From Proteobacteria bacterium SPGG2 (GTDB taxonomy: Bacteria > Pseudomonadota > Gammaproteobacteria > Acidiferrobacterales > SPGG2): 8,473 nucleotides of DNA. The stretch is taken from the NCBI GenBank assembly GCA_001643475.1, contig LXTK01000227.1, positions 1-8,473 on the forward strand. The letters run 5' to 3'. The notes beneath the pieces were generated by a model. The model ran no database searches. It saw only the letters and a list, made by a program, of their open reading frames with translations, and was not told where the DNA came from. This document shows, in pieces, positions 1 through 6,571 of this stretch (position 1 is the stretch's first letter; each line of letters starts with the position of its first letter). The translations under genes were made by a program, and so were the position numbers.

Positions 1-465
1 ATCGGTATTAGCATCATGTTGAGCGAGGGATTTGGAGTCGGATCGATCTACGGTAATGCAATGGCGCTGACGACTGCGTGCTGCTTTGCCTGTTTCGCGG
101 TTATCGTTCGTCGAAACCGACAAACCGACATGTTACCGACGCTCCTAGTATCCGGGCTGGTCATTATGATCGTCACGTTATTCGTGCGTATAGGGGATCT
201 CGGCATATCTCTGCACGACTTGCTTTTGTGTTTGCTCTGGGGAGGCTTGCTTTCTGGAATCGCGAACTGGACTTTCATCGTCGCCGCACGCCATCTTGCT
301 GCGGCCGAAGTCACGCTAATCATGCTCTTAGAATTTGCGCTTGGCCCCACCTGGGTCTGGTTGTTTGTTGGCGAAGAACCGTCTCGCTGGGCGTTATTCG
401 GTGGGACCCTGGTTATCGCCTCGGTCGCAGTTCGCGCTCTTGTCGAGTTGCGTCTTTCAAAATAG
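1..465 (+). CDS. EamA/DMT-family permease, C-terminal half (5' truncated by window edge)
   Basis: The reading frame is open from base 1 to the TAG at 463-465, giving 154 residues with no start visible, so this is the 3' part of a larger gene. It is very hydrophobic, with about five membrane segments separated by short loops. One loop carries the charged patch VRRNRQTD. The order of helices, the WxFxxAxRxLxAAEVTLxMLLE stretch (residues about 90-112) and the WxxLFGGTLVIASV ending (about 130-145) are typical of the second EamA repeat of drug/metabolite transporter permeases. These inner-membrane proteins usually have about 300 residues and ten helices in two repeats, so about half is present. 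The substrate cannot be told. It converges on the minus-strand pseudopilin 51 bp away, and no clear terminator is visible between them. Confidence 0.85.
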   Translation: MGISIMLSEGFGVGSIYGNAMALTTACCFACFAVIVRRNRQTDMLPTLLVSGLVIMIVTLFVRIGDLGISLHDLLLCLLWGGLLSGIANWTFIVAARHLAAAEVTLIMLLEFALGPTWVWLFVGEEPSRWALFGGTLVIASVAVRALVELRLSK

Positions 466-516
466 ACATTGAAATTTTATCAACGAATCACTGCCCCAGA
501 CGTCACTTCGCGCTTG

Positions 517-1083
517 TCAACAATTTGAGGAGGAGGTTTGGTCCACGCGTGGGTAGCCGGTAGCGGTCACGTAGATCGTCTTGCCGTAAGACGCACCGCG
601 CTGATCGCACAGCTGAAAAGACTGTATTTCGAAAGAAAGGGGTGTGCCGTTACTCGTGTAGACCAGCGCGTCGGCCAAATCGGGATCTCCAACCTCGCCA
701 CGAAGGATGTATGCGTAGTCGAGCCCCTGATGCACCCGAAGTACTTCTCCACTAGCGTCAAGGATAATCCAACCCATATTCCAGGCGCCAATATTGATAT
801 CACAAGCCGCAAACGAATGGTTGGCGCGACAAACCGTGATGTTCTCTTGACGTTTGATCGCTTCACTGCGGGCGAAACGGAGATCTGCTGCTAGCGCATT
901 GGCTTGGGTCGCGAGTCGGTTGTCTTTAATGAAGTGCACCATATTTGGGGCTACCGCGGCCGCCAAGATGCCGGCGATCGCTGTCGCGACAATAAACTCC
1001 ACCAAGGTGAAACCAGCATCGCCTTTTTGCGGACGACGATCGCTATTAAGACAGATCATTCCCTCCTGCGATCCCTTAGCCAT
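517..1083 (-). CDS. GspH/FimT-family type II secretion/type IV pilus minor pseudopilin
   Basis: This is a 188-residue protein with a type IV prepilin N-terminus: a short charged leader ending in Gly, then FTLVEF (residues 25-30) with the conserved Glu at mature position 5, followed by a hydrophobic helix (about 25-50). Prepilin peptidase would cut after the Gly and N-methylate the Phe. After the helix come the LAADLRFARSEAIKR segment, ITVCR, a GWIILDASGEVLR stretch and a Cys-rich C-terminus, all characteristic of the GspH/FimT family of minor pseudopilins. Two starts are possible. ATG 1083 gives a 24-residue leader and has only a G-run upstream. ATG 1059 (MICLNS...) gives a 16-residue leader and has AGGAG only 3 nt upstream. 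No other pilus or secretion gene lies nearby, so it is an orphan here. FimT-like proteins have been linked to DNA uptake in other bacteria; that role here is only a guess. Confidence 0.88.
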   Translation of the reverse strand: MAKGSQEGMICLNSDRRPQKGDAGFTLVEFIVATAIAGILAAAVAPNMVHFIKDNRLATQANALAADLRFARSEAIKRQENITVCRANHSFAACDINIGAWNMGWIILDASGEVLRVHQGLDYAYILRGEVGDPDLADALVYTSNGTPLSFEIQSFQLCDQRGASYGKTIYVTATGYPRVDQTSSSNC

Positions 1084-1297
1084 AGTCTTGCTGCCCCCGA
1101 CAGAGAACTCTTGCGCACCGCTTTCAAGATGGTCTATACAAGTAGCCCTGGCTGTGAAGCTCCTTCAGCCGCCCCTGGACCTACTGTTACCTTTATCGGC
1201 ACCGCATCATCAAAGTTGAACGTCTCACGACGATCATGTCAGAGAGCGATACAGCCTCTAGTAGGCTACTGAAACTCGTTCTTGGTAGCGTGCTAGC

Positions 1298-1317
1298 GCG
1301 GTAGAAGGATCTACCGC
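1298..1317. repeat. Perfect 8-bp hairpin with AGGA tetraloop
   Basis: GCGGTAGA (1298-1305) pairs perfectly with TCTACCGC (1310-1317) around a four-base loop. There is no T-run after it on either strand, so it is not a standard intrinsic terminator. It lies 2 bp from a second, longer hairpin. It could be an RNA structure, a protein-binding palindrome or part of a REP-like element. Confidence 0.55.
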
Positions 1318-1319
1318 AC

Positions 1320-1349
1320 ATTTCTCAAGCACCGAAGTGTTTGAGAAAT
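1320..1349. repeat. 13-bp near-perfect hairpin with CGAA tetraloop
   Basis: ATTTCTCAAGCAC (1320-1332) pairs with GTGTTTGAGAAAT (1337-1349). Twelve of 13 pairs are Watson-Crick and the other is a G-T wobble in plus-strand RNA. The loop is CGAA. It is the strongest inverted repeat in the window. It is not directly followed by a T-run, although a T-rich stretch (CTTTTTGTTTT) comes about 20 bp later on the plus strand. Its function is unknown. Confidence 0.6.
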
Positions 1350-1517
1350 GGAGCAAAGCAAGAACCGCGCTTTTTGTTTTGTGAACTGAAAAAGGCCATG
1401 GAGGGACTTTTTCGGCATGTTCCTAGCAATGTGCGTAGAATCCTTGAGTCAAAATTCTGGCGCTCACTCATAGGCACGCGATTAGCGCTGGTGTAGGCAC
1501 ACCAAAACCGGAGGCAC

Positions 1518-2774
1518 ATGTCCCTCGCCAGCTATGTAGCATTTATCGCTTCGAATCGACGATTTGTCGTATTCGGTTTCCTGATGACATTCGCGTCCAG
1601 CTTTGGACAAACCTATTTCATCGGCATCTTCGGCCCCGCCGTACAAGCAGAATTTGCGCTATCGCACACCGCCTGGGGCACAATCTATATGATTGGCACA
1701 CTCGCTAGTGCAGCGATACTTCCCTGGTCTGGTAAGTACATAGATCGGATCGACTTGCGCCAATACACGTCAATCGTATGTGTATTTATTGCCTTCGCCT
1801 GTCTTTTTATGTCTCAGGTCTCGAGTGCGATTATGCTGGTAGTCGCTATTTTCCTGCTCCGTCATTCAGGCCAAGGACTGATGAGTCATACCGCCATCAC
1901 TAGCATGGGTCGCTACTTTCATGCCCATCGCGGACGCGCTATCGCTATAACCACGCTCGGGTTTGCGGCCGGTGAAGCACTGCTGCCGTTCGCAGCCGTC
2001 GTTGCCATCGCAGCTGTTGGTTGGCGTTGGTCCTACGGTCTGGTTGGTATTCTGCTAACAATCGGCTTAATGCCAACGGTGCTGTGGCTGTTGGTTGGAC
2101 ATGGCGAACGCCATCGTGCCCACATCGCACGACAACCGGATAAAGAAACCGAGACACCAATAAATGAACGTGCCTGGACCCGGGCCGAAGTGTTGCGGGA
2201 TATTCGCTTCTACATGATCTTGCCGGGGACAACTGCCCCCTCTCTAATTCTTACCGCGATGTTCTTCCATCATCTAAATCTGGCCGACGCCAAAGGATGG
2301 TCGCATATTTGGATCACAGGAAGTTATGGCATATATGCGGCGGCGACGATCCTAACGTCACTCGTGTCGGGTTCACTGATTGATCGGCTGGGAGCAGTGC
2401 CGTTGGTACGCTTCATGTTAGTACCACTCGCCGCTGGGATGGTGGTGGTGTCGGTGTTTTATCACCCATTAACTGCTTGGATTTATTTGATCCTAGCGGG
2501 CATCAATGTCGGTATTGCCCATACTGCCGTCTCAGCCATGTGGGCCGAGATCTATGGCGTCACTAATCTGGGCGCCATCAGGAGTGTCGCAACGTCACTA
2601 AGCGTACTAGCCTCAGCCCTAGGACCGGTAACCGTCGGCGGATTGATGGACTTAGGCGTATCAATCGAACGTACCTGCCTTCTATTTGCAGCCTATACAG
2701 TGATCGGTACCCTGCTAATGGTCATCGCGTTCGCGCATAGTCCGCGCTCTCGCTTGGGCGATCAAGGAGATTGA
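1518..2774 (+). CDS. Major facilitator superfamily (MFS) transporter
   Basis: This is a complete 418-residue inner-membrane transporter, the usual MFS size, with about twelve hydrophobic helices in two six-helix halves. The loop between helices 2 and 3 carries motif A (G72-K-Y-I-D76-R77). A second copy, GSLIDRLG (285-292), sits at the matching place in the C-terminal half, as expected from the internal duplication. The halves are joined by a polar cytoplasmic linker at about residues 195-228, rich in His, Arg, Glu and Lys. GGAGG at 1510-1514 is 3 nt from the ATG, a little close but the only plausible start. It is transcribed alone; the next gene converges with a 6-bp gap. The substrate is not evident. 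The overall pattern is that of secondary transporters for small organic anions or metabolites, but this is an inference. Confidence 0.9.
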   Translation: MSLASYVAFIASNRRFVVFGFLMTFASSFGQTYFIGIFGPAVQAEFALSHTAWGTIYMIGTLASAAILPWSGKYIDRIDLRQYTSIVCVFIAFACLFMSQVSSAIMLVVAIFLLRHSGQGLMSHTAITSMGRYFHAHRGRAIAITTLGFAAGEALLPFAAVVAIAAVGWRWSYGLVGILLTIGLMPTVLWLLVGHGERHRAHIARQPDKETETPINERAWTRAEVLRDIRFYMILPGTTAPSLILTAMFFHHLNLADAKGWSHIWITGSYGIYAAATILTSLVSGSLIDRLGAVPLVRFMLVPLAAGMVVVSVFYHPLTAWIYLILAGINVGIAHTAVSAMWAEIYGVTNLGAIRSVATSLSVLASALGPVTVGGLMDLGVSIERTCLLFAAYTVIGTLLMVIAFAHSPRSRLGDQGD

Positions 2775-2780
2775 AGGAAG

Positions 2781-3203
2781 TCAGGTCGGCCGCGCGGGGT
2801 TTCTATTACGCCAAAGAATACCGCCGGCGATTGCCGCTGGTAACGTCAGCAGGATTCCTATAACTCCAAACCAAAGCGGCGTGCCTCCGATGAACCAAAG
2901 ACCAAGGACGACACCGAAAAGTCCAACACAAGCCGCGTTCAGCAGCGGTACCGCATCGGCAAACTTCGCAGCCACATATCCACCAATCACAGTCCCAAAC
3001 AGACCCAATGACCCGCCGAGCAATAAATATTTGGGTTCTTGGAAAGTATTTTCAATAAGCTGCCTCGCCTCATCCTCGGGAAGGTCTTCAATCGCAACAC
3101 CTATACCAAGGAAGCTCATGATTGCCATCATGGCCACGAATGTAAACCCAAGGTCAGCAGCAATACCTAAGATTACTGCCTTAACGTCAACACCTCTAAA
3201 CAT
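2781..3203 (-). CDS. Hypothetical four-TM membrane protein (140 aa)
   Basis: The family was not recognised. The 140-residue product has four predicted membrane segments at about residues 8-36, 57-79, 85-105 and 109-131. An acidic loop (EDLPEDEARQLIENTFQEPK, about 39-58) lies between helices 1 and 2, and there are repeated Gly-rich helix motifs (LLGGSLGLFGTVIGGYVAAK). The short C-terminal tail is basic (WRNRNPARPT). ATG 3203 lies 14 bp after the stop of the deiminase pseudogene, with a weak AAGAAG upstream, so it was probably co-transcribed with the genes to its right. The loop, helix spacing and lack of a signal peptide suggest an integral inner-membrane protein. No catalytic motif is seen and no function can be given. 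Confidence 0.75.
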   Translation of the reverse strand: MFRGVDVKAVILGIAADLGFTFVAMMAIMSFLGIGVAIEDLPEDEARQLIENTFQEPKYLLLGGSLGLFGTVIGGYVAAKFADAVPLLNAACVGLFGVVLGLWFIGGTPLWFGVIGILLTLPAAIAGGILWRNRNPARPT

Positions 3204-3217
3204 GGATCAGTTACTTC

Positions 3218-3659
3218 TTAGCCGATCGAAATAGTTTTAGGTACTTGCTGAGCAATGCAGTGTACACTGCCACCGCCTTTAGCCAAGGTTCGTGCACTTA
3301 TGCCAACCACCTTTCGCTCCGGAAAGGTGTTACGAATTATCGAGAGTGGTGTACCGTCCTGCCTCTTATCATCCGCCAGCGGCATAATTACACCGTCGTT
3401 AGCCGATGTAAAAGTTGATGTGCGCGACATCTAGCGCAAGTGTAAATCCAATGATATATAACTGCTTACCGTTCGCATCTGACTCGGATAATAGCGTTTG
3501 CTTGGCCGTCTCACAAATTCCATAATTCGGATCAAACTGGTCAGCGGTCATATGCAGCATTACGGTTGCTGGAGAAACAAAGACACACATACCATCTACG
3601 TGGCCGTCCGTGATCGGGTCGGGAAATCCCATCCTTGAAGTCAGCAAGCATTGATCTTA
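3218..3659 (-). pseudogene. Decayed agmatine deiminase / peptidylarginine deiminase-family gene (truncated and frameshifted)
   Basis: Two minus-strand frames together encode the C-terminal part of a PAD-type guanidine deiminase, the family that hydrolyses agmatine or arginine side chains. The first frame (about 3659-3399) has TDGHVDGM, with the conserved His and Asp of the active site, then DPNY, DANGKQL and AHINFYI, and stops at TAA 3399-3401. The second frame (to TAA 3218-3220) continues ANDGVIMPLADDKR, FPERKVVGI and GGGSVHC, which holds the nucleophilic Cys, followed by the family's QQxP ending. Dropping one of the two Cs at 3403-3404 (plus strand) joins them seamlessly as FYI-ANDGVIMP. 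The first 200 or so residues of a normal 340-370-residue enzyme are absent. DQCLL after the in-frame stop at 3657-3659 may be a remnant of the family's (E)QCLLN segment fused by a deletion. The GKQL-to-INFY interval also looks short. Not functional as read. Confidence 0.85.
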
Positions 3660-3690
3660 GGAGCTGCAGACTACGATTTCACATAACAAT

Positions 3691-3960
3691 TCAGTCAACA
3701 TCATCGTGAACGCTTATCTTGATGCTGAGGAGTGACAATTGCAGTCCGCGGTAGCCACAGAAAATAGCGGCGGCGAAGAAGATAAATACTAGTGGCCCCC
3801 AAAATAGGTAATTTGTCATCGTGCGATCGCCACTAAAATGTGCGGCCGCTTGCCACACGCCCAACAGCGCATAAAGAAGACTGAAGGCGAAACACACGCC
3901 AGCTATTATCGCATACAGCAATACCTTCATACCGTTCTGACGACGCCAACTAGCCAACAT
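3691..3960 (-). CDS. Hypothetical two-TM small membrane protein (89 aa)
   Basis: The family was not recognised. The 89-residue product has a basic N-terminus (SWRRQNGMK), a first membrane helix at about residues 12-33, a short polar loop (HFSGDRTMTN) and a second helix at about 50-71, then a short acidic tail ending DDVD. Positive residues before helix 1 suggest both ends lie in the cytoplasm. ATG 3960 has only a weak AGG about 9 nt upstream. An internal ATG at 3930 would still keep both helices but has no ribosome site. It sits between the deiminase pseudogene and the 70-aa gene, all on one strand with gaps of about 30-40 bp, consistent with a shared transcript. Confidence 0.65.
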   Translation of the reverse strand: MLASWRRQNGMKVLLYAIIAGVCFAFSLLYALLGVWQAAAHFSGDRTMTNYLFWGPLVFIFFAAAIFCGYRGLQLSLLSIKISVHDDVD

Positions 3961-3998
3961 TAAAGACTACCTGTTCCCAACGACAGAAGTCGCCACCG

Positions 3999-4211
3999 TC
4001 ATCCAAGCGTCTTTCGGGCACTGGCGATCTCGTTCAACCCGACTGGTAGGGCTTGGTCATACACTTCGGTGATTTTTGCGCCGTATCGTTTCTTGATGGC
4101 GGCGATGAGTGCGAACTTGCCGCCGGCAAATGACTCCCAGGCGGCGAGTCTGGCTCGATCGCGAATGAAGCTGAAGTAGGGATTAAGCTTGAAACAATTC
4201 TTCGCCTGCAT
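3999..4211 (-). CDS. Hypothetical small soluble protein (70 aa), overlapping upstream gene
   Basis: The family was not recognised. From ATG 4211 the product is 70 residues, basic, with a helical look (FIRDRARLAAWESFAGGKF) and no membrane segment or signal peptide. This start is chosen because AAAGGAG (minus strand, complement of 4222-4228) lies 10 nt upstream. The GTG at 4241 would add ten residues but has no ribosome site. The gene begins inside the preceding one, sharing 29 bp in another frame, which suggests translational coupling. The next gene starts 38 bp downstream. It could also be the remainder of a longer gene displaced by a frameshift, but I cannot show that. Confidence 0.55.
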   Translation of the reverse strand: MQAKNCFKLNPYFSFIRDRARLAAWESFAGGKFALIAAIKKRYGAKITEVYDQALPVGLNEIASARKTLG

Positions 4212-4518
4212 CGCTTTTGCGCTCCTTTGGTCCGTCTGCACGTATGCGTCGATACGGGAGTTTCTTGACTAACTGCGGATTGCTTTTAACTACGTGGTGC
4301 CAGAGATAACTGAGAAACATACCGGCTCTTCCGCCGATCAGCATACCAGCCAAGATATATAGCGGGGTGCCTCGACCCAGGTATAAACCGATCGTAATCA
4401 GACATAGGCAGATAATGAAAGCGCACACAGCGGACAGCGGCGTGCCAAATCCTGCATGATATTTGAGAATTGCTATCGGTATTCGCATTAGTTGACGCGA
4501 CGGGATGAATGTGGGCAT
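4183..4518 (-). CDS. Hypothetical two-TM small membrane protein (111 aa)
   Basis: The family was not recognised. From ATG 4518 it encodes 111 residues starting MPTFIPSRQL. There are two hydrophobic segments (about residues 26-47 and 52-75), the second rich in Gly (LAGMLIGGRAG). A strongly basic, presumably cytoplasmic tail follows (KKLPYRRIRADGPKERKSD). The start is set by AGGAG on the minus strand (complement of 4526-4530), 7 nt from this ATG. A GTG 15 codons upstream keeps the frame open but has no ribosome site. It appears to be the first gene of the leftward small-gene run, and its end overlaps the next gene by 29 bp. Confidence 0.65.
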   Translation of the reverse strand: MPTFIPSRQLMRIPIAILKYHAGFGTPLSAVCAFIICLCLITIGLYLGRGTPLYILAGMLIGGRAGMFLSYLWHHVVKSNPQLVKKLPYRRIRADGPKERKSDAGEELFQA

Positions 4519-4721
4519 CCCGAAGCTCCTATCGTAGACCGGTAGGCAAAGCCTTCCGTGCACTTGGTAGACTCCCCATGCTGCGTCTAAGTGTAGTCGA
4601 TGGAACCAACGTCCTCCGCTTGGCCCGCCTACCCTGGAAATGACGGTTCAGTGTCGATCAGTGTCGGACCCGAAAAGGAAAACTACTCGTACCCCGGCGT
4701 TAGCCCTATGCGAACACCAGG
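4519..4721. other. Intergenic region upstream of the small-gene run and downstream of the OsmC gene
   Basis: This gap of about 200 bp holds the ribosome site for the gene starting at 4518 and a short imperfect hairpin (GGTAGGC AAA GCCTTCC, 4540-4556, one mismatch) that would lie in its leader RNA. I see no convincing -35/-10 pair and no T-tailed terminator after the OsmC gene. A plus-strand frame at 4600-4800 runs into the OsmC gene antisense and looks like chance. Confidence 0.4.
4526..4530 (-). promoter_or_regulatory. Shine-Dalgarno AGGAG fixing the start at 4518
   Basis: The minus strand reads AGGAG, a 7-nt spacer, then ATG. This favours ATG 4518 over the upstream in-frame GTG at 4563. 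Confidence 0.7.
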
Positions 4722-5192
4722 CTACGAAGTCTGGAGAATTACGGTTTCTACCCGCGTCTTGACCGAGTTAGCGATAAAGCACTTTTCGTGGGCCTCATGA
4801 TGCATGTTCTCTAACTCGCCGCGCGTAGGTTCAGAGTCTGCAGAGAACTTGATTTGCGGTTGCAGGGTAACCCTGGTTATCGCCAGTTTCGAATCGGCAC
4901 CTTTTTCCAAGATACCAACCGCGTTGTCGATATAACTGTCGACTACGAACTTTCGCTTGGCAGCCATTACTAGAAACCAAAGCATGTGGCAGCTGGATAG
5001 TGACGCAACAAACGCCTCTTCGGGGTCGACATTTGCCGCCACCGACATCGGTACAGGCACGACATGAGGCGACGATGAGGCGGGAACCTCAACACCGCCA
5101 TCGAACGCCCAGGTATGGCCGCGACTGTATTTGTTACTGAGAAAGTCTTGACCACCACGTTGCCATTTGATCGTAGCCGTGTATTCCGACAT
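4722..5192 (-). CDS. OsmC/Ohr-family protein (putative thiol peroxidase)
   Basis: This complete 156-residue protein matches the OsmC fold family, cytoplasmic enzymes that reduce organic hydroperoxides with two redox cysteines. C68 lies in the central-helix motif DPEEAFVASLSSCHML. C138 lies in the C-terminal AHEKCFIANSVKT segment, the usual spacing for the family's paired thiols. The N-terminus (YTATIKWQRGGQDF) is the expected first beta strand. ATG 5192 has GGAG 8 nt upstream, inside the 18-bp gap after the flavin oxidase gene, so the two are almost certainly co-transcribed. The oxidase is expected to release H2O2, so a peroxide-handling role makes sense. The HMLWFL/YIDNAVG sequence is closer to general OsmC-like proteins than to classic Ohr. 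The exact substrate is unknown. Confidence 0.9.
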   Translation of the reverse strand: MSEYTATIKWQRGGQDFLSNKYSRGHTWAFDGGVEVPASSSPHVVPVPMSVAANVDPEEAFVASLSSCHMLWFLVMAAKRKFVVDSYIDNAVGILEKGADSKLAITRVTLQPQIKFSADSEPTRGELENMHHEAHEKCFIANSVKTRVETVILQTS

Positions 5193-5210
5193 GGCCGTAT
5201 CTCCAGGAAA

Positions 5211-6515
5211 TTAACCGAGTACTGAAAAACTACTTTCTTTGTTGATCTCTCGGCGCCGAGAATAGAAACCGACATCTACATTGCGATCGACGTGCTTCAT
5301 GTGAAACTGGACCGGATCGGCATCGTGATCGCGTTCTGCCTCACAAGCCTCAATAAGCTCGCACATCATCGCCCCCGCTACCGGGGCATTCTTGAACTGA
5401 TTGCCGCTGGTGCCCACCGCCATGTAGAAGCCACCCAAATCGGACTTATCATAGATCGGTATCCAGTCGTCGGTAACATCATAGAGATCGACTACCCCTT
5501 TCATTTGGCTTGGGATGCCCAGAGTCGGAATGCGTTGAGCAACACGGTAGGCCTGTGTTCGCCACTGCTCGGTAAAGTCCTTGTTGTAATCGTCAGGGTC
5601 TACCCACTCACGCTCATCACACTCGGGGTCCTCGCTGCCGATCAATATGTTGTTCCCTAGCTCTGGCCGGCAATAGCAAGCGATATCTCCATCCGAAGTC
5701 ACTAATCCATCGCGTTCGAAATCGAATCCGGGTGGGGAAGGCACGTGTACCACCTCTTGGCGCAGCGCGCGAGTCTTTATATTCATACCCTCTTCCACGC
5801 TCGCCATTCGATTGATCTTGTACGAGTGCGGACCAGCGATGTTGACGACTACTGGTGAGTCAATGGTGTCACCGGATTTAAGGGTCACACCGCAGGTGCG
5901 GCCGCTGCTTCGGCGAATCTCTGTGACCTCCTGATTGAACAAGAAGGTTGCGCCCTGCGCTTCGGCGGCGCGCTGGACATTGTGTGTCGCGAGCTGTGGG
6001 TCACTAATATAACCCGCGCACGGAAAGAGTACGGCACCCGTCAATTCCTCGTCACTTGGTGTGCCGAAGTCAGGATCATCCAGACGCTTGGCAGGGCCGA
6101 AGCGATGCAAGTCATAAATCGGCAGGCGCTGCTTGATCTGTTCCGGTGTCATGTCGTGCCACGGTATGCCGAGCGCGTCCATGTGTGCACAAATGGGCTT
6201 TAGATAGCTATTGAGTTCGGTCTTCATGACCAGCGCGCCGGTCTTGTGGAACTCAGCTAGACCGCGCTCATCTTCAACGCCTATGTAGTTGGCCCAGTCT
6301 TGCCAATAAAAGAAGCCTTCGTAGGCCATGGCGGCACCGTCCAGCGTCGAGTAGTGCGTGCGGATGATGGCGCACGATGCGCCAGTAGATCCGTAACCAG
6401 CCGTCGGCAACTTATCGATGTTGAGCGTGCGCCAACCCTTACGGGAGAGCTCATAAGCGGTACAGGCGCCGATTATACCGGCGCCTATTATCACTGCATC
6501 ATACTTGTCGGCCAT
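5211..6515 (-). CDS. DAO-family FAD-dependent oxidoreductase (glycine/sarcosine/D-amino acid oxidase-like)
   Basis: This complete 434-residue flavoenzyme has a Rossmann FAD-binding start: VIIGAGIIGACTAYELSRKG with GxGxxG at residues 11-16, and D34 at the end of the second strand as a ribose-binding acid. The DAO-family GSTGAS follows at 42-47. The C-terminal FAD-contacting motif is present as VGTSGNQFKNAPVAG. Such enzymes oxidise C-N bonds of amino acids or secondary amines, giving an imine and often H2O2. The segment that carries the covalent-flavin Cys in monomeric sarcosine oxidase reads DLYDVTDDWIP here, with no Cys, so FAD is probably bound non-covalently. The ATG has a GGGAGAG ribosome site about 8 nt upstream. 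It is the first gene of an operon with the OsmC gene. The substrate is not identifiable. A demethylating dehydrogenase is an alternative. Confidence 0.92.
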   Translation of the reverse strand: MADKYDAVIIGAGIIGACTAYELSRKGWRTLNIDKLPTAGYGSTGASCAIIRTHYSTLDGAAMAYEGFFYWQDWANYIGVEDERGLAEFHKTGALVMKTELNSYLKPICAHMDALGIPWHDMTPEQIKQRLPIYDLHRFGPAKRLDDPDFGTPSDEELTGAVLFPCAGYISDPQLATHNVQRAAEAQGATFLFNQEVTEIRRSSGRTCGVTLKSGDTIDSPVVVNIAGPHSYKINRMASVEEGMNIKTRALRQEVVHVPSPPGFDFERDGLVTSDGDIACYCRPELGNNILIGSEDPECDEREWVDPDDYNKDFTEQWRTQAYRVAQRIPTLGIPSQMKGVVDLYDVTDDWIPIYDKSDLGGFYMAVGTSGNQFKNAPVAGAMMCELIEACEAERDHDADPVQFHMKHVDRNVDVGFYSRRREINKESSFSVLG

Positions 6516-6571
6516 TTCTACTCTCCCTGCTCCACGAGGCGATGCTGTCGTTATCGTCGTCGATATTGCCG

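Larger units (their letters stand above)
1084..1517. other. 434-bp intergenic region between divergent pseudopilin and MFS genes
   Basis: I see no convincing protein gene here. It holds the 5' regions of two divergent genes. Structural elements include an imperfect hairpin at 1150-1170 (an 8-bp stem GGCT..GAAG/CTTCAGCC with a 2-nt bulge and CTC loop) and two adjacent strong hairpins at 1298-1349. An A/T-rich inverted repeat GAAAAAG/CTTTTTC lies at about 1388-1410. TTGAGT at 1444-1449 is a weak -35 candidate for the MFS gene, but no good -10 follows. A plus-strand frame open from 1305 to the TAG at 1494-1496 has protein-like stretches but lacks a good ribosome site. It may be chance or gene debris. 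Confidence 0.5.

Noticed and set aside
538..1272. Plus-strand open frames antisense to the pseudopilin gene
   Set aside because: They mirror the minus-strand gene, which has clear prepilin motifs. Their translations are Ser/Arg/Cys-rich with no recognisable domain.
1298..1349. Adjacent hairpins as a CRISPR array, tRNA or intrinsic terminator
   Set aside because: The two stems differ in sequence, so they are not direct repeats. They do not fold as a cloverleaf and lack an immediate T-run.
1325..1519. 64-aa minus-strand open frame upstream of the MFS gene
   Set aside because: Its start overlaps the MFS start codon on the opposite strand. It has no good ribosome site, and the C-terminal part is simply one arm of the 1320-1349 hairpin.
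1945..2232. 95-aa minus-strand frame inside the MFS gene
   Set aside because: Antisense shadow of a clear transporter, with a Pro/Arg/Ser-rich low-meaning translation.
4600..4800. 66-aa plus-strand frame downstream of the OsmC gene
   Set aside because: It has no ribosome site and the last third is antisense to the OsmC C-terminus. The composition is not protein-like.
4970..5275. 101-aa minus-strand frame overlapping the oxidase and OsmC genes
   Set aside because: It spans the junction of two well-supported genes in another frame.
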